Made by a program: the position numbers and the translations under genes. A DNA stretch of 64,000 nucleotides from Agelas oroides (Eukaryota > Porifera > Demospongiae > Agelasida > Agelasidae): positions 5,530,699 to 5,594,698 of the forward strand of contig OX422194.1 of NCBI GenBank assembly GCA_949130485.1. The letters run 5' to 3'. The notes beneath the pieces are model-generated. The model was not told the origin of the DNA. It was given only the letters and a program-made list of their open reading frames with translations, and did not search any database. This document shows, piece by piece, positions 20,861 through 32,345 of this stretch (position 1 is its first letter; every line of letters begins with the position of its first letter).

Positions 20861-22950
20861 CACATTAGCTGACTACCATGTGATCGCATCAGGCATGTAA
20901 TTGTTACAAAATACGCTGGCTCGGCACATACAGGAAATAGGCCCTTTTCCTGATTTTTTGGGCGGGGGCTGGGGACGAGACTAATTGTGTATCTATCTGA
21001 GTTGTGTAGGAGCTAAAAACACTGCACAAAACCTTTTGAGAGACATTGGTCGGTGTTGTAAAGAAGTGCCATTGCCATCAAAAGTGCTGTGGATCAAGGC
21101 CATAGCAAGCTATTTCAAGGTGGTATGGCCAAAGTGTACATAGTATCTAGTGGGATCTTGGGAGCATGCTCCCCCAGGAAAATTTTGTTAAATTAGATAC
21201 TATATATTAAGGAGATCGCTTCTGACGCCATTTTTAGGCCCTAAATCTCATCTTATTTCAACAGTTGCTGCACTTACTCTCTGTGAGGTAGTGATCGCAG
21301 ATTGCGCATAAATTAGTGCACGCAGTAGCTACATATGGAAGGCATGCCCCCACAGCAAAGAAAAAATTGCTTGGAGATCACTTCTTTGCTGTGATCATCG
21401 GTAAGCAGTATTCTGATTCACATTGAATGCTACAGTCTTGTTCCCAGGTTCCCACCCAGCTTTCCGTCACTGCATAGCAGTACGTACTGCAAACGATGAA
21501 AAGCTGGACGGAACCTGGGGAACGAGGCCAGATTCCATGTATGAACTTAGCTGCACGCACGTGCCATAGACAGCATGGGCTTCGTCGCAGTATAGGAATG
21601 GCCATTGATCGCGAGTAAACTGAAATGGCTGAAGATGCTAACGCAATGTTGCCTTTTTGTTAGTGAAATTTGAACGATGATGGGCAGCCGTTTTCCGAGA
21701 CGGCTCGTCAGCATACTATAGTTCCTATACGTACGAATTCACATGTATTCAAAGTGCACATGTGCATGTTTAGTCTGCAAAAAAGTGGTCGGGCCAAAAC
21801 CCAACCAGCCTGACCGCTTGCTACGGCCATGTGGATGCATGGGATGTGCTGTAGTGCAGCAAGCCAGTAGCTAAGTGTCCACTTCACTGAAATGTCCAAG
21901 TGACTTGTAGCTCAGTGTGGCTGTGCTGTATTGGTAGTCTGCTACTAGAATGTTGTAGCTAATAGATCTAGCCCAGGGCGCATGCATCGAGCCACCTTCA
22001 CTGATGCTTGACTGGGATCGTAGTTGTCACTACAAGGCAAATGGAGTACCCCCCTTGCTTGTTTCTGTGCTTTTCTCAGTTACAATGGGACGCAACAACA
22101 ATATTTCTTTCAAGTGTAACCACAATTCTAGAATTTGAAATGGCATTAGCGGTTTATTAGAGGTCTTGTTAGAATCTGATAATGTTAGTTTAATGAAGTT
22201 AAATGGCATTAACATGTGAATACCATATGCAGAAGGGGGGTGAGCAAGGGTGAGTTAGCAGTATTCTGGCATACATAATTGAGGCAAGCCGCAAGGCTTA
22301 CCAACTAGATGCTCAGCCAGCTGTTCATACAGCTGCTGACAGGTGTAGCCCATTAGCTAGATGCCATGTGACTACAAAATTGTTGTCTGTGAGCGTCCAG
22401 TGATACTGACTCTGCCGCCTACCTCATCAAGCCAAACCGCTTATTGTCTGCCAGTACTATCAGCCAGCAGTACAAAAATCTCCCAACATGGGACCGGACT
22501 GAGCATGGGCGAGTGACTGCAGGCAAAAACGTGGCCACCTTACAAAGCAGCCAAACTGCCATGGTGGAATTGTTTAGCAAATTGCAAGCATGTAATCAGG
22601 TTCCACAACAGCAGCATCAGCACACACAGTTGATGCAAAGCAGCCAGTGAGATGCTACAAGTCACTCCCTGGAGTCAGTGACTCTGTATGTAAGCAAACC
22701 AGTGCTTAAAATTAAGATGTTATTAGCTAATGTAGGAAGGCGAAAAAAAAAACTGTACACAGTACAGTGTAGAGAGATAGCCAGCACACCAGATTCAGGC
22801 TAGACATCAGCTAGCTATGCCACCAGGCAGACCTGGGAAACTCAAACCCCTCGGGGAAAGGGCAACATGCCCCCACAATCTCCCCTACATGCTTGCCAGC
22901 CACTCAGCCTTCCACCCAATGTTATTTGTCGATCGGCTCAACTAAGCCTC
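20861..22950. other. Intergenic region with degenerate MITE ends
   Basis: GGGGCTGGGGACGAGACTA at 20965-20983 and the pair TTGTTCCCAGGTTCCCACC (21430) / GGAACCTGGGGAACGAGGCC (21509) are degenerate ends of the TAGCCTCG family. The 68-codon ORF at 22444-22650 is Q-rich at its end and has no recognised match. No gene is supported. Confidence 0.45.
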
Positions 22951-22954
22951 TCAG

Positions 22955-23275
22955 ACCATGATTAGCTGCACACACTCCCGACTCACAGAGCCAGGTACCT
23001 CATTAAACCCACCTGCTAGCCACACAGCTCACATACGTTGCTACTTGCCAGGCCACATAGCCAAATGCCTCATGAATCCACTTGCTAACTCCTCCGCATC
23101 ATCACCAACCACATAGCATCTTATCTGACCTAAAGTGCCAGCCTACATAGCTGAACACCTCAGGAATTTCATTTGCTTCGATCACACATAGCCTCATACT
23201 GATTGACTCACAGCCCACGTAGTCGAATGCCTCAGGAATCCCACTTGCCAGCCACATAGCTTCATCAGCTGCAGC
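22955..23275. repeat. Degenerate tandem repeat
   Basis: Units containing GCCACATAGC, GCCTCA(G/T)GAATCC and CACTTGC(C/T) recur at about 60-110 bp spacing (around 22990, 23050, 23130, 23210, 23250). The copies are strongly diverged. No coding potential was recognised. Confidence 0.5.
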
Positions 23276-23570
23276 ACAGAAAACTATACTGACAACTGAC
23301 CATCCTAGCTTTACAGTTTACTAAAGCTGTGAGTAGGCCATTTTTATAAGTAAGCAGCTGAATGCAGCGCCTTACCTACATTGTGTTCATAAGCCTTGCC
23401 CAATGACACGGTGAGAAAAGACTGTGCCAGCTGGGCATACTGCCCGCTAGCCAATTTGCAATTTCGATTGTGTACTAGTCTTGCTCCTAGACGAATAACT
23501 GTGGTCTTTGGTCTGGGAATGAGACTTCATGTATACCTGCGTAAAAAATTAGAAAATGGTGTCCTACACA

Positions 23571-23998
23571 CACTGTAAAAATGCTTGGGGTTACTTCAAC
23601 CACATTTTATAGTTGGTCTCAGTTGCATCCAGTGTGATAGTACTATTATCCAAAGAATGCTGGTTTTCTAGAAAGTCCATTGAGAAGCTTTTTAGTCAAA
23701 TCAGTCTCTTCTTTCAGAAGACCTATTTGGCTACATTCCTGGCATTTCTACCATAACCATGCAACCAAGGGGCGGATGTGTAGGATCTAAGAAACACCAA
23801 ACCTTACCAGAAATGCTAATTTATAGGCTTTCTGCAAGATGATCCTAATTTAACAAAGGGAGAAGCTTCTCAACTACACTTTGATTCAAATTGTAAGCAT
23901 CCCTTGATGAAGTTCATAGCTAATGCTTCATGTACACAACAGGCATGCAACTGAGATGACCAAAATATGGTTGAAGTAACCCAAATGTTTTTACAGTG
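23571..23998. mobile_element. MITE with CACTGTAAAAA termini
   Basis: A 428-bp element. The left end CACTGTAAAAATGCTTGGGG and the following GTTACTTCAACCA block are mirrored at the right end (GGTTGAAGTAACCC...TTTTTACAGTG). Arms are about 60 bp and include a TCTCAGTTGCATCC block. A Tc1/mariner-like style is likely, but the target duplication is not clear. Confidence 0.7.
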
Positions 23999-24503
23999 CA
24001 ACGGACAGCAGCCTGTTGTGAATGGCTTTTATTGACCAGAGTGCCTAATTTGAAGCTATAAGGACGCTGAGTGGCTGTAGAGCTCCGCTCTGTGATAAGC
24101 ATCAGTTTTGTGCTAAAATGACATTGATTTCACTGATTACTTCAACAGTATTCGAGATTTCACTATATGGGTCTTGCTGATCATAAAGGCATTCAAAGAG
24201 GATGTCTGGGCGCTTAAATAAGCTTTTAGCGTATTTTTAGTGAAGTTATACAGCTTTTGCTTAAGTATTCCATATATTGCGCGTCCCCTCCATTACTATA
24301 GAGTCTACCAACTCTCTATGTAGGGATAATATAATAATACATCATCTGCTTTTCCCGTTTGTTTCCTCTTATGATCCCTCATCTTGTTCTCTGCTGCATC
24401 CTGCTTAAGCTGATCTTTCTAACTTAGAATCTTGACTGTGAACAACCAAACCAAGTTTAGCTTTCAGTGGCTTCTCAGTTGGCTTCTACATAAATGAATT
24501 TCG

Positions 24504-24757
24504 CTGTAAAAACAGTTTTAACTGCAGAGTGGTTACCCTGGTTGCATGGTTTACTTTAGTACTAGAGGCTAATTGTATAAGTCGACCAGTTTCCTTGTTG
24601 TTTCCACCTCCTTTTCCTTTATTCTGAAATAAGAAAAAAGAGGTGGAAACAACAAGGACCCTAACTACCTCTCTAGTTGATTAGCCTCTGATACCAAAAT
24701 ATGCCATGCAATCAGGGTAACCACTCTGTGGTTAAAACAATCAATCTGTTTTTACAG
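24504..24757. mobile_element. Foldback MITE with CTGTAAAAACAG termini
   Basis: 254 bp. Outer arms: CTGTAAAAACAG...GAGTGGTTACCCTGGTTGC and their complement. Inner arms: CCTTGTTGTTTCCACCTC and GAGGTGGAAACAACAAGG around a short centre. The whole element can fold on itself. The termini resemble those of 23571-23998. No ORF of note. Confidence 0.75.
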
Positions 24758-24778
24758 TATTATATATATATATATATA

Positions 24779-25082
24779 AGAAGGTTATATGTTACCAACT
24801 TGAGCTTGGAAAATAACTTACCAACATTTCAACTGAATGCTCTAATTGTAATCAGGGCGAAAGTGAAGAAGTGTGAACAGACGCTGCTATTTATAGCAGG
24901 GAGGGAGGAGCAATCCTCACCGACCTTTGACTTCCAATAACGTGTATCCTCAGTAGTGCATGGCTATAAAAAGCAGTGTTTGTTCACACTTCTTCATTTT
25001 CGCCCTGATGACGACTGGAGCATTCAGTCAAAACGTCAGCAAGTTATTTTCCAAGCTGAAGCTGGTAACAGATAACCTTCTC
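24779..25082. mobile_element. Inverted pair of Penelope-like terminal sequences
   Basis: Arms of about 120 bp (GAAGGTTAT(A/C)TGTTACCA and on) meet head to head over TTTATAGC motifs. The right arm contains CTGATGA (25005-25011), a stem GACTG...CAGTC and then CAAAAC, and it matches the tail at 35075-35215 (TATCCTCAGTAGTGCATGGC shared). The sequence is therefore a foldback made from the terminal region of a Penelope-like retroelement. Confidence 0.6.
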
Positions 25083-27043
25083 TTCACTTATGGAAAAGTT
25101 CAGTTTGGGACATTACCTCTGAAGTGAACTGAAAGATCTCAAACTTCTGACTCGGCAACAAATCCTTACACTTGTACTTACAACTCATCATAACACTGGT
25201 TTGTTTCAAACAGCCTTCTATATTCTACAATCAGCATTCAAACTGGTGTTCTCATCACACATGGCTGCTCACATAACTACTGTATGATATTATGTGGGCA
25301 AGAAACCAAATTTGACTGCATTTTTAATAGTACTATCTATGACAGTAGACATTATGACATTAACCAAGTACGAGAAGTATAGAAAAAGGTTAATATTTTT
25401 ATGATAATGCATGGGATATTAAGTGGGATCCACTGTAAATAACAATTAATAATTAAGGACCAATCTGGTTTGAGATTATAACATTTATAGCAGCTACAGA
25501 ATTAATGGTTTACAATAACCATTCTTGTCCTTGGGCTCTACCCTTGGAATTGAGTGGTTATTGACCATAAATCCCCGGCTACCTTGCATTATCTATTACT
25601 TTCCACACCTATCAGTGAACTATTATATGTAAAAGAAAAACATGTTGCAGATTCGGTCATTTTAAACATGATAATTAGAACCATTATTACTAGACAGATA
25701 CTTGATCATTGTGGGGTGAGCCTGAGCGAGCAGCACACCGCTGGTTCATGGCACACAGACCACACATGATGAGAAGCATTGTTTGTCAGGTGGAGCAGTT
25801 ACACAGGCATGGGCTAAGGTTCACACTCACATCATGAGCTGGATCTCTGCCATGAATGAACATCATTCATGCATGACACTTGACCTCCATCAACCACCGT
25901 GTCTGACTAACTGAAAACCTGCTTTCATGGTCTGCCATGTCATACTGAGCTCAGGAATGAGAAGTTACCATGTGTGCTTCAATTTCAGCTGTCTTCGCTC
26001 ATGGTCTCTTTCATAAGCCACATGGAAATGCAACTTTCACAAAATATTTGAGTGTGCTCATTTAAACTTTACGGTAAGTCGTTGGTCCAAGCAAGCATAC
26101 ACATGTGCATGCGCGATGCAGTGTAGGGCTCACTAAGGCTCGCCCCAATTATTTTTGTGTCATAAGTATTAAACAGTAATCAAGAAAAGAGTTCTCGACA
26201 TCCTGTAAAACTACTGTCCTGCATGTGACAAATGGTGGATGGTGAACAAGTATCTTGTTGAAGCCATACAACTTTACAAACACCTGAAATTAAAAAGGAG
26301 TACATTTTGCAGTGGTAATGGTGCCATCATATGTATTGAATACCTGGAAAACCACATTCTGTTGTGCATAATTTTATATGCAGGAATTCAGTTTATCACA
26401 TAATGCACTTGTGGTATGTGCATAAGTGCTGAACAGCTGAAAGTGATCAGCTGAAACAGTGTGGAGAAAGCACATGACGTGCCCCCTGTGGCTAATTTAT
26501 TTAAAAAGGATTAAAACCACAAAACTGGTTCCCATGGGTGTATCGAGTCGGGAGTTTGTATCTATCACTCAAATGTACTGTCTCCTCCTCAGGGAGCTCA
26601 TGCATGTAAATGTATCTGTCTTTGATAGGGACCTTATTATGTCCATTTTGTCACTTACCCACATGTATCTTGGCTGTACTGCACTGGTTATGTTGGTGTG
26701 TATGTATGCAATGTGTTGCATACTATATGAGACATGAACTACAACACCATGGTAAAACAGTGCTAAACTGCAGTTTAGTGTACATGTGTGTTACTGCAAG
26801 CGTGTAGACACGGAGGAGGGGCTTTGGGAGCTTCAGCCCCCTCAGATTTTGGGACATACGGGATTATGAATTATGGAATATGTGGATATATTCATTTACA
26901 CAAAAATTGAGCTATGAATATAATTAATATCTCCCCGGGCACCTTCTCAAAATGAACCCCCCCCCCCCCCCCCCCCACTTTTCAACTCTTGTCTATGCCC
27001 CTGTACTATGTTGAGTAAAGTTAATCTTTCTGTTTTACTGCAG
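25083..27043. other. Intergenic or 5' intronic region before receptor gene 2
   Basis: AT-rich DNA with no supported gene. A 20-C run lies at 26957-26976, not far before the exon at 27044. Promoter and 5' UTR of gene 2 probably lie in or left of this stretch, because the first coding exon is preceded by a splice acceptor. Confidence 0.45.
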
Positions 27044-27121
27044 TTACAATGACACTCCTGGATCCATTCCTCATGCTCCTGGTGGTGTATTGGAGTGGAC
27101 AGTATGTTGATGGGCAAGAAG
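27044..27121 (+). CDS. Receptor gene 2: signal-peptide exon (coding from 27049)
   Basis: The exon follows a strong acceptor (TTCTGTTTTACTGCAG) and ends at GTTAGT in phase 1. The ATG is 5 bases into the exon, so a 5' UTR exon lies upstream. It codes MTLLDPFLMLLVVYWSGQY and VDGQE: a short N-terminus, a hydrophobic core and a plausible cleavage site near VDG. The phase-1 exit matches the phase-1 entry of the first Ig exon at 36387. This is the start of a secreted or membrane receptor. Confidence 0.75.
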
Positions 27122-27543
27122 GTTAGTATTAGTGTGATTGTATAGCCTCTGTACTGTCAGGGGTGAACTGAAGTTTTAATTTAGTAATGGTAAAATGGTG
27201 CTATGACCAAATGTTTGCTATTTAATTGAGTTGTGCAAATGATCCTGATATCTTTAGTGATTTACATAATTATAGCTTTGATGGTTTCTGTGATGGCAAG
27301 AGATGCATAGTCAATCTACTACAACATAGACTCGATCCTTTAAATGGTTGAATGCAGCTTAAATTCCTCCACACCGCTTGAACAAAAGCACAATAAAGCA
27401 GTGAAGCAGTGTTGGTAAAATTATACACAAAAACAGCCTATTCAGAGAAGCTAAATGTTGCATGTTGGTTATTGTCAAGCAGGACATGAGGCAAATAATC
27501 GTGCGTTGTGGGGTTTGAATCTTGGTTTTGTCTGTAACACTCA

Positions 27544-28400
27544 GGAATGCAATCTACAGCAGCGCATGTAGGAATGCAATCTACAGCAGCGCATGTAGGA
27601 ATGCAATCTACAGCAGCGCATGTAGGAATGCAATCTACAGCAGCGCATGTAGGAATGCAATCTACAGCAGCGCATGTAGGAATGCAATCTACAGCGGCAC
27701 ATGTAGGAATGCAATCTACAGCAGCGCATGTAGGAATGCAATCTACAGCAGCGCATGTAGGAATGCAATCTACAGCGGCACATGTAGGAATGCAATCTAC
27801 AGCAGCGCATGTAGGAATGCAATCTACAGCAGCGCATGTAGGAATGCAATCTACAGCAGCGCATGTAGGAATGCAATCTACAGCAGCGCATGTAGGAATG
27901 CAATCTACAGCGGCACATGTAGGAATGCAATCTACAGCGGCGCATGTAGGAATGCAATCTACAGCGGCGCATGTAGGAATGCAATCTACAGCGGCGCATG
28001 TAGGAATGCAATCTACAGCGGCGCATGTAGGAATGCAATCTACAGCGGCGCATGTAGGAATGCAATCTACAGCGGCGCATGTAGGAATGCAATCTACAGC
28101 GGCGCATGTAGGAATGCAATCTACAGCGGCGCATGTAGGAATGCAATCTACAGCGGCGCATGTAGGAATGCAATCTACAGCGGCACATGTAGGAATGCAA
28201 TCTACAGCGGCGCATGTAGGAATGCAATCTACAGCAGCGCATGTAGGAATGCAATCTACAGCAGCGCATGTAGGAATGCAATCTACAGCAGCGCATGTAG
28301 GAATGCAATCTACAGCAGCGCATGTAGGAATGCAATCTACAGCAGCGCATGTAGGAATGCAATCTATAGCAGCACATGTAGGAATGCAATCTACAGTGGC
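27544..28400. repeat. 27-bp minisatellite, about 31 units
   Basis: The unit is GGAATGCAATCTACAGC followed by (A/G)GC(G/A)CATGTA. Units differ almost only at two positions, giving three types: AG, GG and GA. AG types fill both flanks (with single GA units interspersed), while nine GG units in a row form the core. As 27 is a multiple of three, several frames stay open for about 290 codons on both strands; these are a by-product of the repeat. It lies inside intron 1 of receptor gene 2. Confidence 0.95.
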
Positions 28401-28454
28401 ATGCAGTGATCACGAGGTAGAGATGGAGTCGAATGCAGAGAAGAGGGGGAGATT

Positions 28455-28690
28455 AACCATGCAGCGACATTGTCAAGCAGCGAATGATTCCCGGAGGCAG
28501 CAATGACATGAGTCTGCATGACAGATGTAGGCACAACCTCATTTGTGTCTACATCAGTCAGCCTCTTGTTGTTGCTGTCTCTGACGTTGTCGCTGCACTT
28601 GTATCAAGGTATCATGGTTAATCTGTGAGTGCAGCAACACCGTCAAGCAGAGGATGATTCCTGGAGGCAGCAACGACGAGAGGCTCATCG
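28455..28690. repeat. Diverged direct duplication next to the minisatellite
   Basis: A segment with GTCAAGCAGCGAATGATTCC and GGAGGCAGCAATGAC (28471-28507) returns as GTCAAGCAGAGGATGATTCC and GGAGGCAGCAACGAC (28641-28677). The distance is about 170 bp. No gene. Confidence 0.6.
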
Positions 28691-29226
28691 ACGTACTGAC
28701 ACACGTAACTGTTACATTTGCAATACCTTGCTTCCCGCGAGGCTCTCCTGCGTGCATTCACGTATGCTCTAGTTGTAGAATACAAGTGTAAACAAGCCAT
28801 GATAGCAGGGAGAAGCAGAGATAGCTTTACTTCACCGTGACTGATACGCCAGTTCTTTCTGCCTTCACTGCACAACCTACAGGTTGATTAGCTGTGTACT
28901 AGCATCTGTAAAAAAAACCTTACCTCTAGACTGCATCATGGTTGGGCAATGCGTGTGGCGAATAAAACAGTTGCTAGCCTCGTGCCCACCAAGAGCCTGG
29001 GTAACACAGAGAACAGACTTTTGTGCTATCCTCATGGCCTAGTCAATAGTTGCATGTCATGTAACATACCTCTGCAGCCGTGTGATCCTTACTCAAGTTC
29101 ACCTTGTGATAGTGAAGCATCTACTATATACCCACTAACTGCCATGTAACATGGTTTGGATAATCAAAGGTTACGTTGTTATTATTCATGAAATCGATCG
29201 TGTGTATAATACCAGTGTAGGTAGTA

Positions 29227-29756
29227 CCGTAAAATCGGGATAATAAGCACCCCATGAATATAGGCACACATTTTGATTGCAACAACCACACTGCGTTTAT
29301 AAGCACCCATACATATTTAGGCACCCCACATAAAAAGCACCCGTTGAAGTTGCTGATTTGGCTTTATTGAACGTAGAGGCTAATTTTCGCCAGTGTCTAT
29401 CTCTGATTGTAAGCAAGCTATCAACATGAGATACAAACCAAAATAAAACATATCCAGGAATTAGCAAAAACGTCTCACTGATTCGTTGGTTCCAAGTGCT
29501 TTATGTTGGTGGGCGGGGGTTGGCAACAATCGATCGATTGCTGACTGTATCTCTGGTTGTAGATAACCAGAGATACAGTCATAAACATTGAACAGAAATT
29601 GCAGAAAAAGAACCTCTAGGCCTAAAATATATCATTCCCACACAACTGCACACTACCAGAAAATGACGTGTTTATTAGCACCCCATGAAAATAAGCACCC
29701 ATTCTGGCTGCTATTTTCGAAAATAGGCACCGGTGCTTAATATCCCGATTTTATGG
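29227..29756. mobile_element. Mariner-type MITE, CCGTAAAATCGGG family (copy 1)
   Basis: 530 bp flanked by TA (29225-29226 and 29757-29758). The left end reads CCGTAAAATCGGGATAATA and the right end is its near complement. Subterminal AAGCACCCC and AGGCACC modules repeat at both sides. Copy 2 is at 61505-62069 in reverse orientation. An extra inverted arm makes a hairpin here (GACTGTATCTCTGGTT 29543-29558 and its complement 29565-29580), while copy 2 has only one arm. Confidence 0.8.
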
Positions 29757-30179
29757 TATCTGAATTGGTCAACAAAAGGAACTGCTTCTGCGCTGCTGCT
29801 TCAGTGTTGTTGTGCACTTGTTCGCCCCTTTCTGTTGTAACTGACAGAACAGCTGGACTGATACAAATCACTGTCTGTCTGTGGCTCTAGCCACTGTGAA
29901 CACTTAGAAAAGCACACTAATGTCTCTCCGTGTGAAAGGAATGGCCATCTAAGCTGCGATGTCTTCATTGTCTCGCTTTCATGCTCTGGTCTGCTAACAG
30001 CTTTGATGATCTCCTCCTTTGTTAGTGCAGTGTCGCATCTTTCCGATATCTTTCGATATTCTAACAACTGTAGGTACTTGTTACCCTGTGCTTTTGCTTT
30101 TATAACACCCGTGGCGTACCTGCCGTCACCTCAAATCAATGGATATCAAGATGGAGCGCTCACCATTTATGGACAGGTC

Positions 30180-30300
30180 CGCGCCTATACCGTTAAGGGG
30201 ATCCCCAGATCGCTAGCGATTGGCGGCCGGGGGGTCCCCATATCACTAGTGTTTTGGGCCTGGGTGGCCTCATGTCGTGGGGGGCCCATATCATGCTTAC
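30180..30300. repeat. Fragment related to the gypsy-splitting insert
   Basis: Modules GGGGATCCCCAGATCGCTAG, GGTCCCCATATCACTAG and GGGGGGCCCATATCA match the end modules of 8440-9355. It is a short stand-alone piece. Confidence 0.65.
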
Positions 30301-30656
30301 AGCTGTTTATGTTTATGGTGCGATAATGCATGCCCCAGGGTTTAGGCAACGTGCACAAAACAGCTGGACCCAGTCCTTAATGTGCCTGAGTTCTACATTT
30401 ACACTAGTAACGGATATCATCAAGATGTGACGCAAGCAGCTTCATTGGCAAGTAGTTTGCAGAGAGAAAATATTACTTATTGTTTGCACGAGGTGCACGG
30501 TTATGTTAAATTACAGTCTAAACGGACATACAGAATACGTACAACAGATAATTGGGGTGAGCGCAGAGCAGGTATACGGAGTTTGTGTGTTCATACGTTG
30601 CTTGCTCAAGCTCACCCCACAATGTTCTACTGGAATAACTGACTGCGCTGCGCAAT

Positions 30657-30860
30657 TATCAGCCTCAGGCTAAGGCATTTGGCAATTATTATCAGCTTCG
30701 CACTAAGGCACTTGGCAATTATTATCAGCCTCGCGCTAAGGCACTTGGCAATTATTATCAGCCTCGCGCTAAGGCACTTGGCAATTATTATCAGCCTCGC
30801 GCTAAGGCACTTGGCAATTATTATCAGCCTCGCGCTAAGGCACTTGGCAATTATTAACCC
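30657..30860. repeat. 33-bp tandem array, about 6 units
   Basis: The unit is CTCGCGCTAAGGCACTTGGC then AATTATTATCAGC. It is followed by the palindrome GGCGCGCATGCGCG (30864-30877). The same unit with one extra base makes the array at 33755-34510. Confidence 0.92.
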
Positions 30861-30897
30861 TCGGCGCGCATGCGCGAGAGGGTTACAGTAGTTGTCC

Positions 30898-30900
30898 TGT

Positions 30901-30942
<42 letters not shown>
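30898..30942. repeat. (TG)n microsatellite
   Basis: About 40 bases of TG repeats with one TC interruption at the start. Confidence 0.95.
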
Positions 30943-30944
<2 letters not shown>

Positions 30945-31551
30945 GTTTTCTCTATTCTGCCTTCTCACGCTTTTAGGCGTCCAACGAGAGGTACCAGTGG
31001 CTACAGCACAGAAAATTATGGGGCGCCATATGTAAAAATATTCAGAAAATACTGATATTTATCAAACATCACTGATATATATTAAATATCATGATATATA
31101 TTAAATATCAAGATATATATGCCTAAATATCAAGATATATATTAAATATCATGATATATAGCTAAATAGCATGATATATAATAAATAGCATGATATATAA
31201 TAAATATCATGATATATAATAAATATCATGATATATAGCTAAATAGCATGATATATAATAAATATCATGATATATAGCTAAATATCATGATATATAGCTA
31301 AATATCATGATATATAATAAATATCATGATATATAGCTAAATAGCATGATATATAATAAATATCATGATATATAGCTAAATAGCATGATATATAATAAAT
31401 ATCATGATATATAGCTAAATAGCATGATATATAAGCATGGTGTCATAATAGTCAACATTCTGGTTATCATATATTGTATGATGTCATAATGAGATCACCT
31501 GTTCTATCTAGAGCCCACCTGTATTGCTTACACTGAATTGCAGAGTCCATC

Positions 31552-32230
31552 ATGGGTCAGAGAGTGGGTCATCCTTTAACTGAAGTTGACATGAATGCTG
31601 TCAAATACCTCAAGACAATTGGGATGCCAATGGAAGATATAATGGGTGTAAGCCACCAAACACTCTCAGGCCCGTAGCTAGGATTTTTAGAAGGGGGGTT
31701 ACATGGGTATGTGATTTGTATGTATGCAGTAAGATTGCTTCTGAGGCCATTTTGGGACAGAAGCAGAGCCGTAGTAGCTACATGGCTCGCCGAGTATTGC
31801 ATCCAATTTTTGACTGTCCATGTATGCATTTCCTAAGCCAGCTGACTTTGAATTTCCATGAGAGAAGGTACTAAGGTAACAGCAGGTGGGGTGACATCAC
31901 TAGAAGGACAACTCTCGAGCGTCTGAACTAGCAACCAGACTCGTTCGGACAGCGATGATTCCAAGTAGCAGTGAGACTAGTGGACCATTTCAAACGGTAG
32001 GACACTTAAAATGTACAATTAAGCGATGTATATAAAATCTTTTGGAGGTGAAAGAGGGGGTTCGAGCGAACCCCCTCGAACCCCCCCTGCCTACGGGCCT
32101 GACTGTACAACAAAATTCAAGTGAGTGGTAATCCAAGTGACTATGCAACAAATACTTCTATTAGTGATAGGGACTTGGATCAGTTAGTGGCAAGGATTAA
32201 ACGACACCATCCAATAAATGAATTTAGATG
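31552..32230 (+). pseudogene. Integrase-like transposase N-terminal remnant, split by an insert
   Basis: Part one (31552-31661) reads VDMNAVKYLKTIGMPMEDI then MGVSHQTL, a helix-turn-helix pattern. After the insert at 31667-32101, the same style resumes with LYNKIQVSG and TSISDRDLDQLVARIKRHHP. This layout (HTH, then an (I/L)SD.(E/D)LD..V..I...HP block) is that of the N-terminal part of a widespread eukaryotic transposase carrying an integrase core. The core itself is absent; after about 32240 the frame runs into a tRNA-like repeat. A dead remnant. Confidence 0.6.
31667..32101. mobile_element. 435-bp TIR insert in the transposase remnant
   Basis: Ends CAGGCCCGTAGCTAGGA and CCTGCCTACGGGCCTG. 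The flanking ACTCT (31662) and ACTGT (32102) resemble an old 5-bp target duplication with one mismatch; counting one copy restores the reading frame across the site. The interior includes a TTCGAGCGAACCCCC run and no ORF of note. Confidence 0.7.
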
Positions 32231-32261
32231 TTATGCGGCGAAAAGAGAGGAAAGTGAAAAG

Positions 32262-32345
32262 GACGGCAGCCGCCGGGAGTCGAACTCAGGACACCTCTGG
32301 CTTGAGTCACCAGTGCTCACCTGGCAGCCACTCAGTATGTGCCGT
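32262..32345 (-). repeat. tRNA-derived SINE-like segment
   Basis: On the minus strand CTGAGTGGCTGCC (A-box-like; plus 32323-32335) is followed by GAGTTCGACTCCC (B-box-like; plus 32275-32287). CTG/CAG could form a D stem and TGAG/CTCA an anticodon stem. The anticodon loop lacks T33 and the acceptor arm does not close at the normal distance, so it is not a working tRNA gene. Confidence 0.45.

Noticed and set aside
22444..22650. A 68-codon Q/H-rich ORF
   Set aside because: It is short and unrecognised, with no splice or promoter context; it may be chance.
27522..28506. Three overlapping ORFs of 290-319 codons with 9-residue repeats
   Set aside because: They arise because the minisatellite unit is 27 bp and has no stop in these frames; frames on both strands are open and no conserved non-repeat domain is attached.
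32262..32345. Functional tRNA gene
   Set aside because: The acceptor arm does not close at normal distance, T33 is missing and there is a stem mismatch; B-box similarity alone is not enough.
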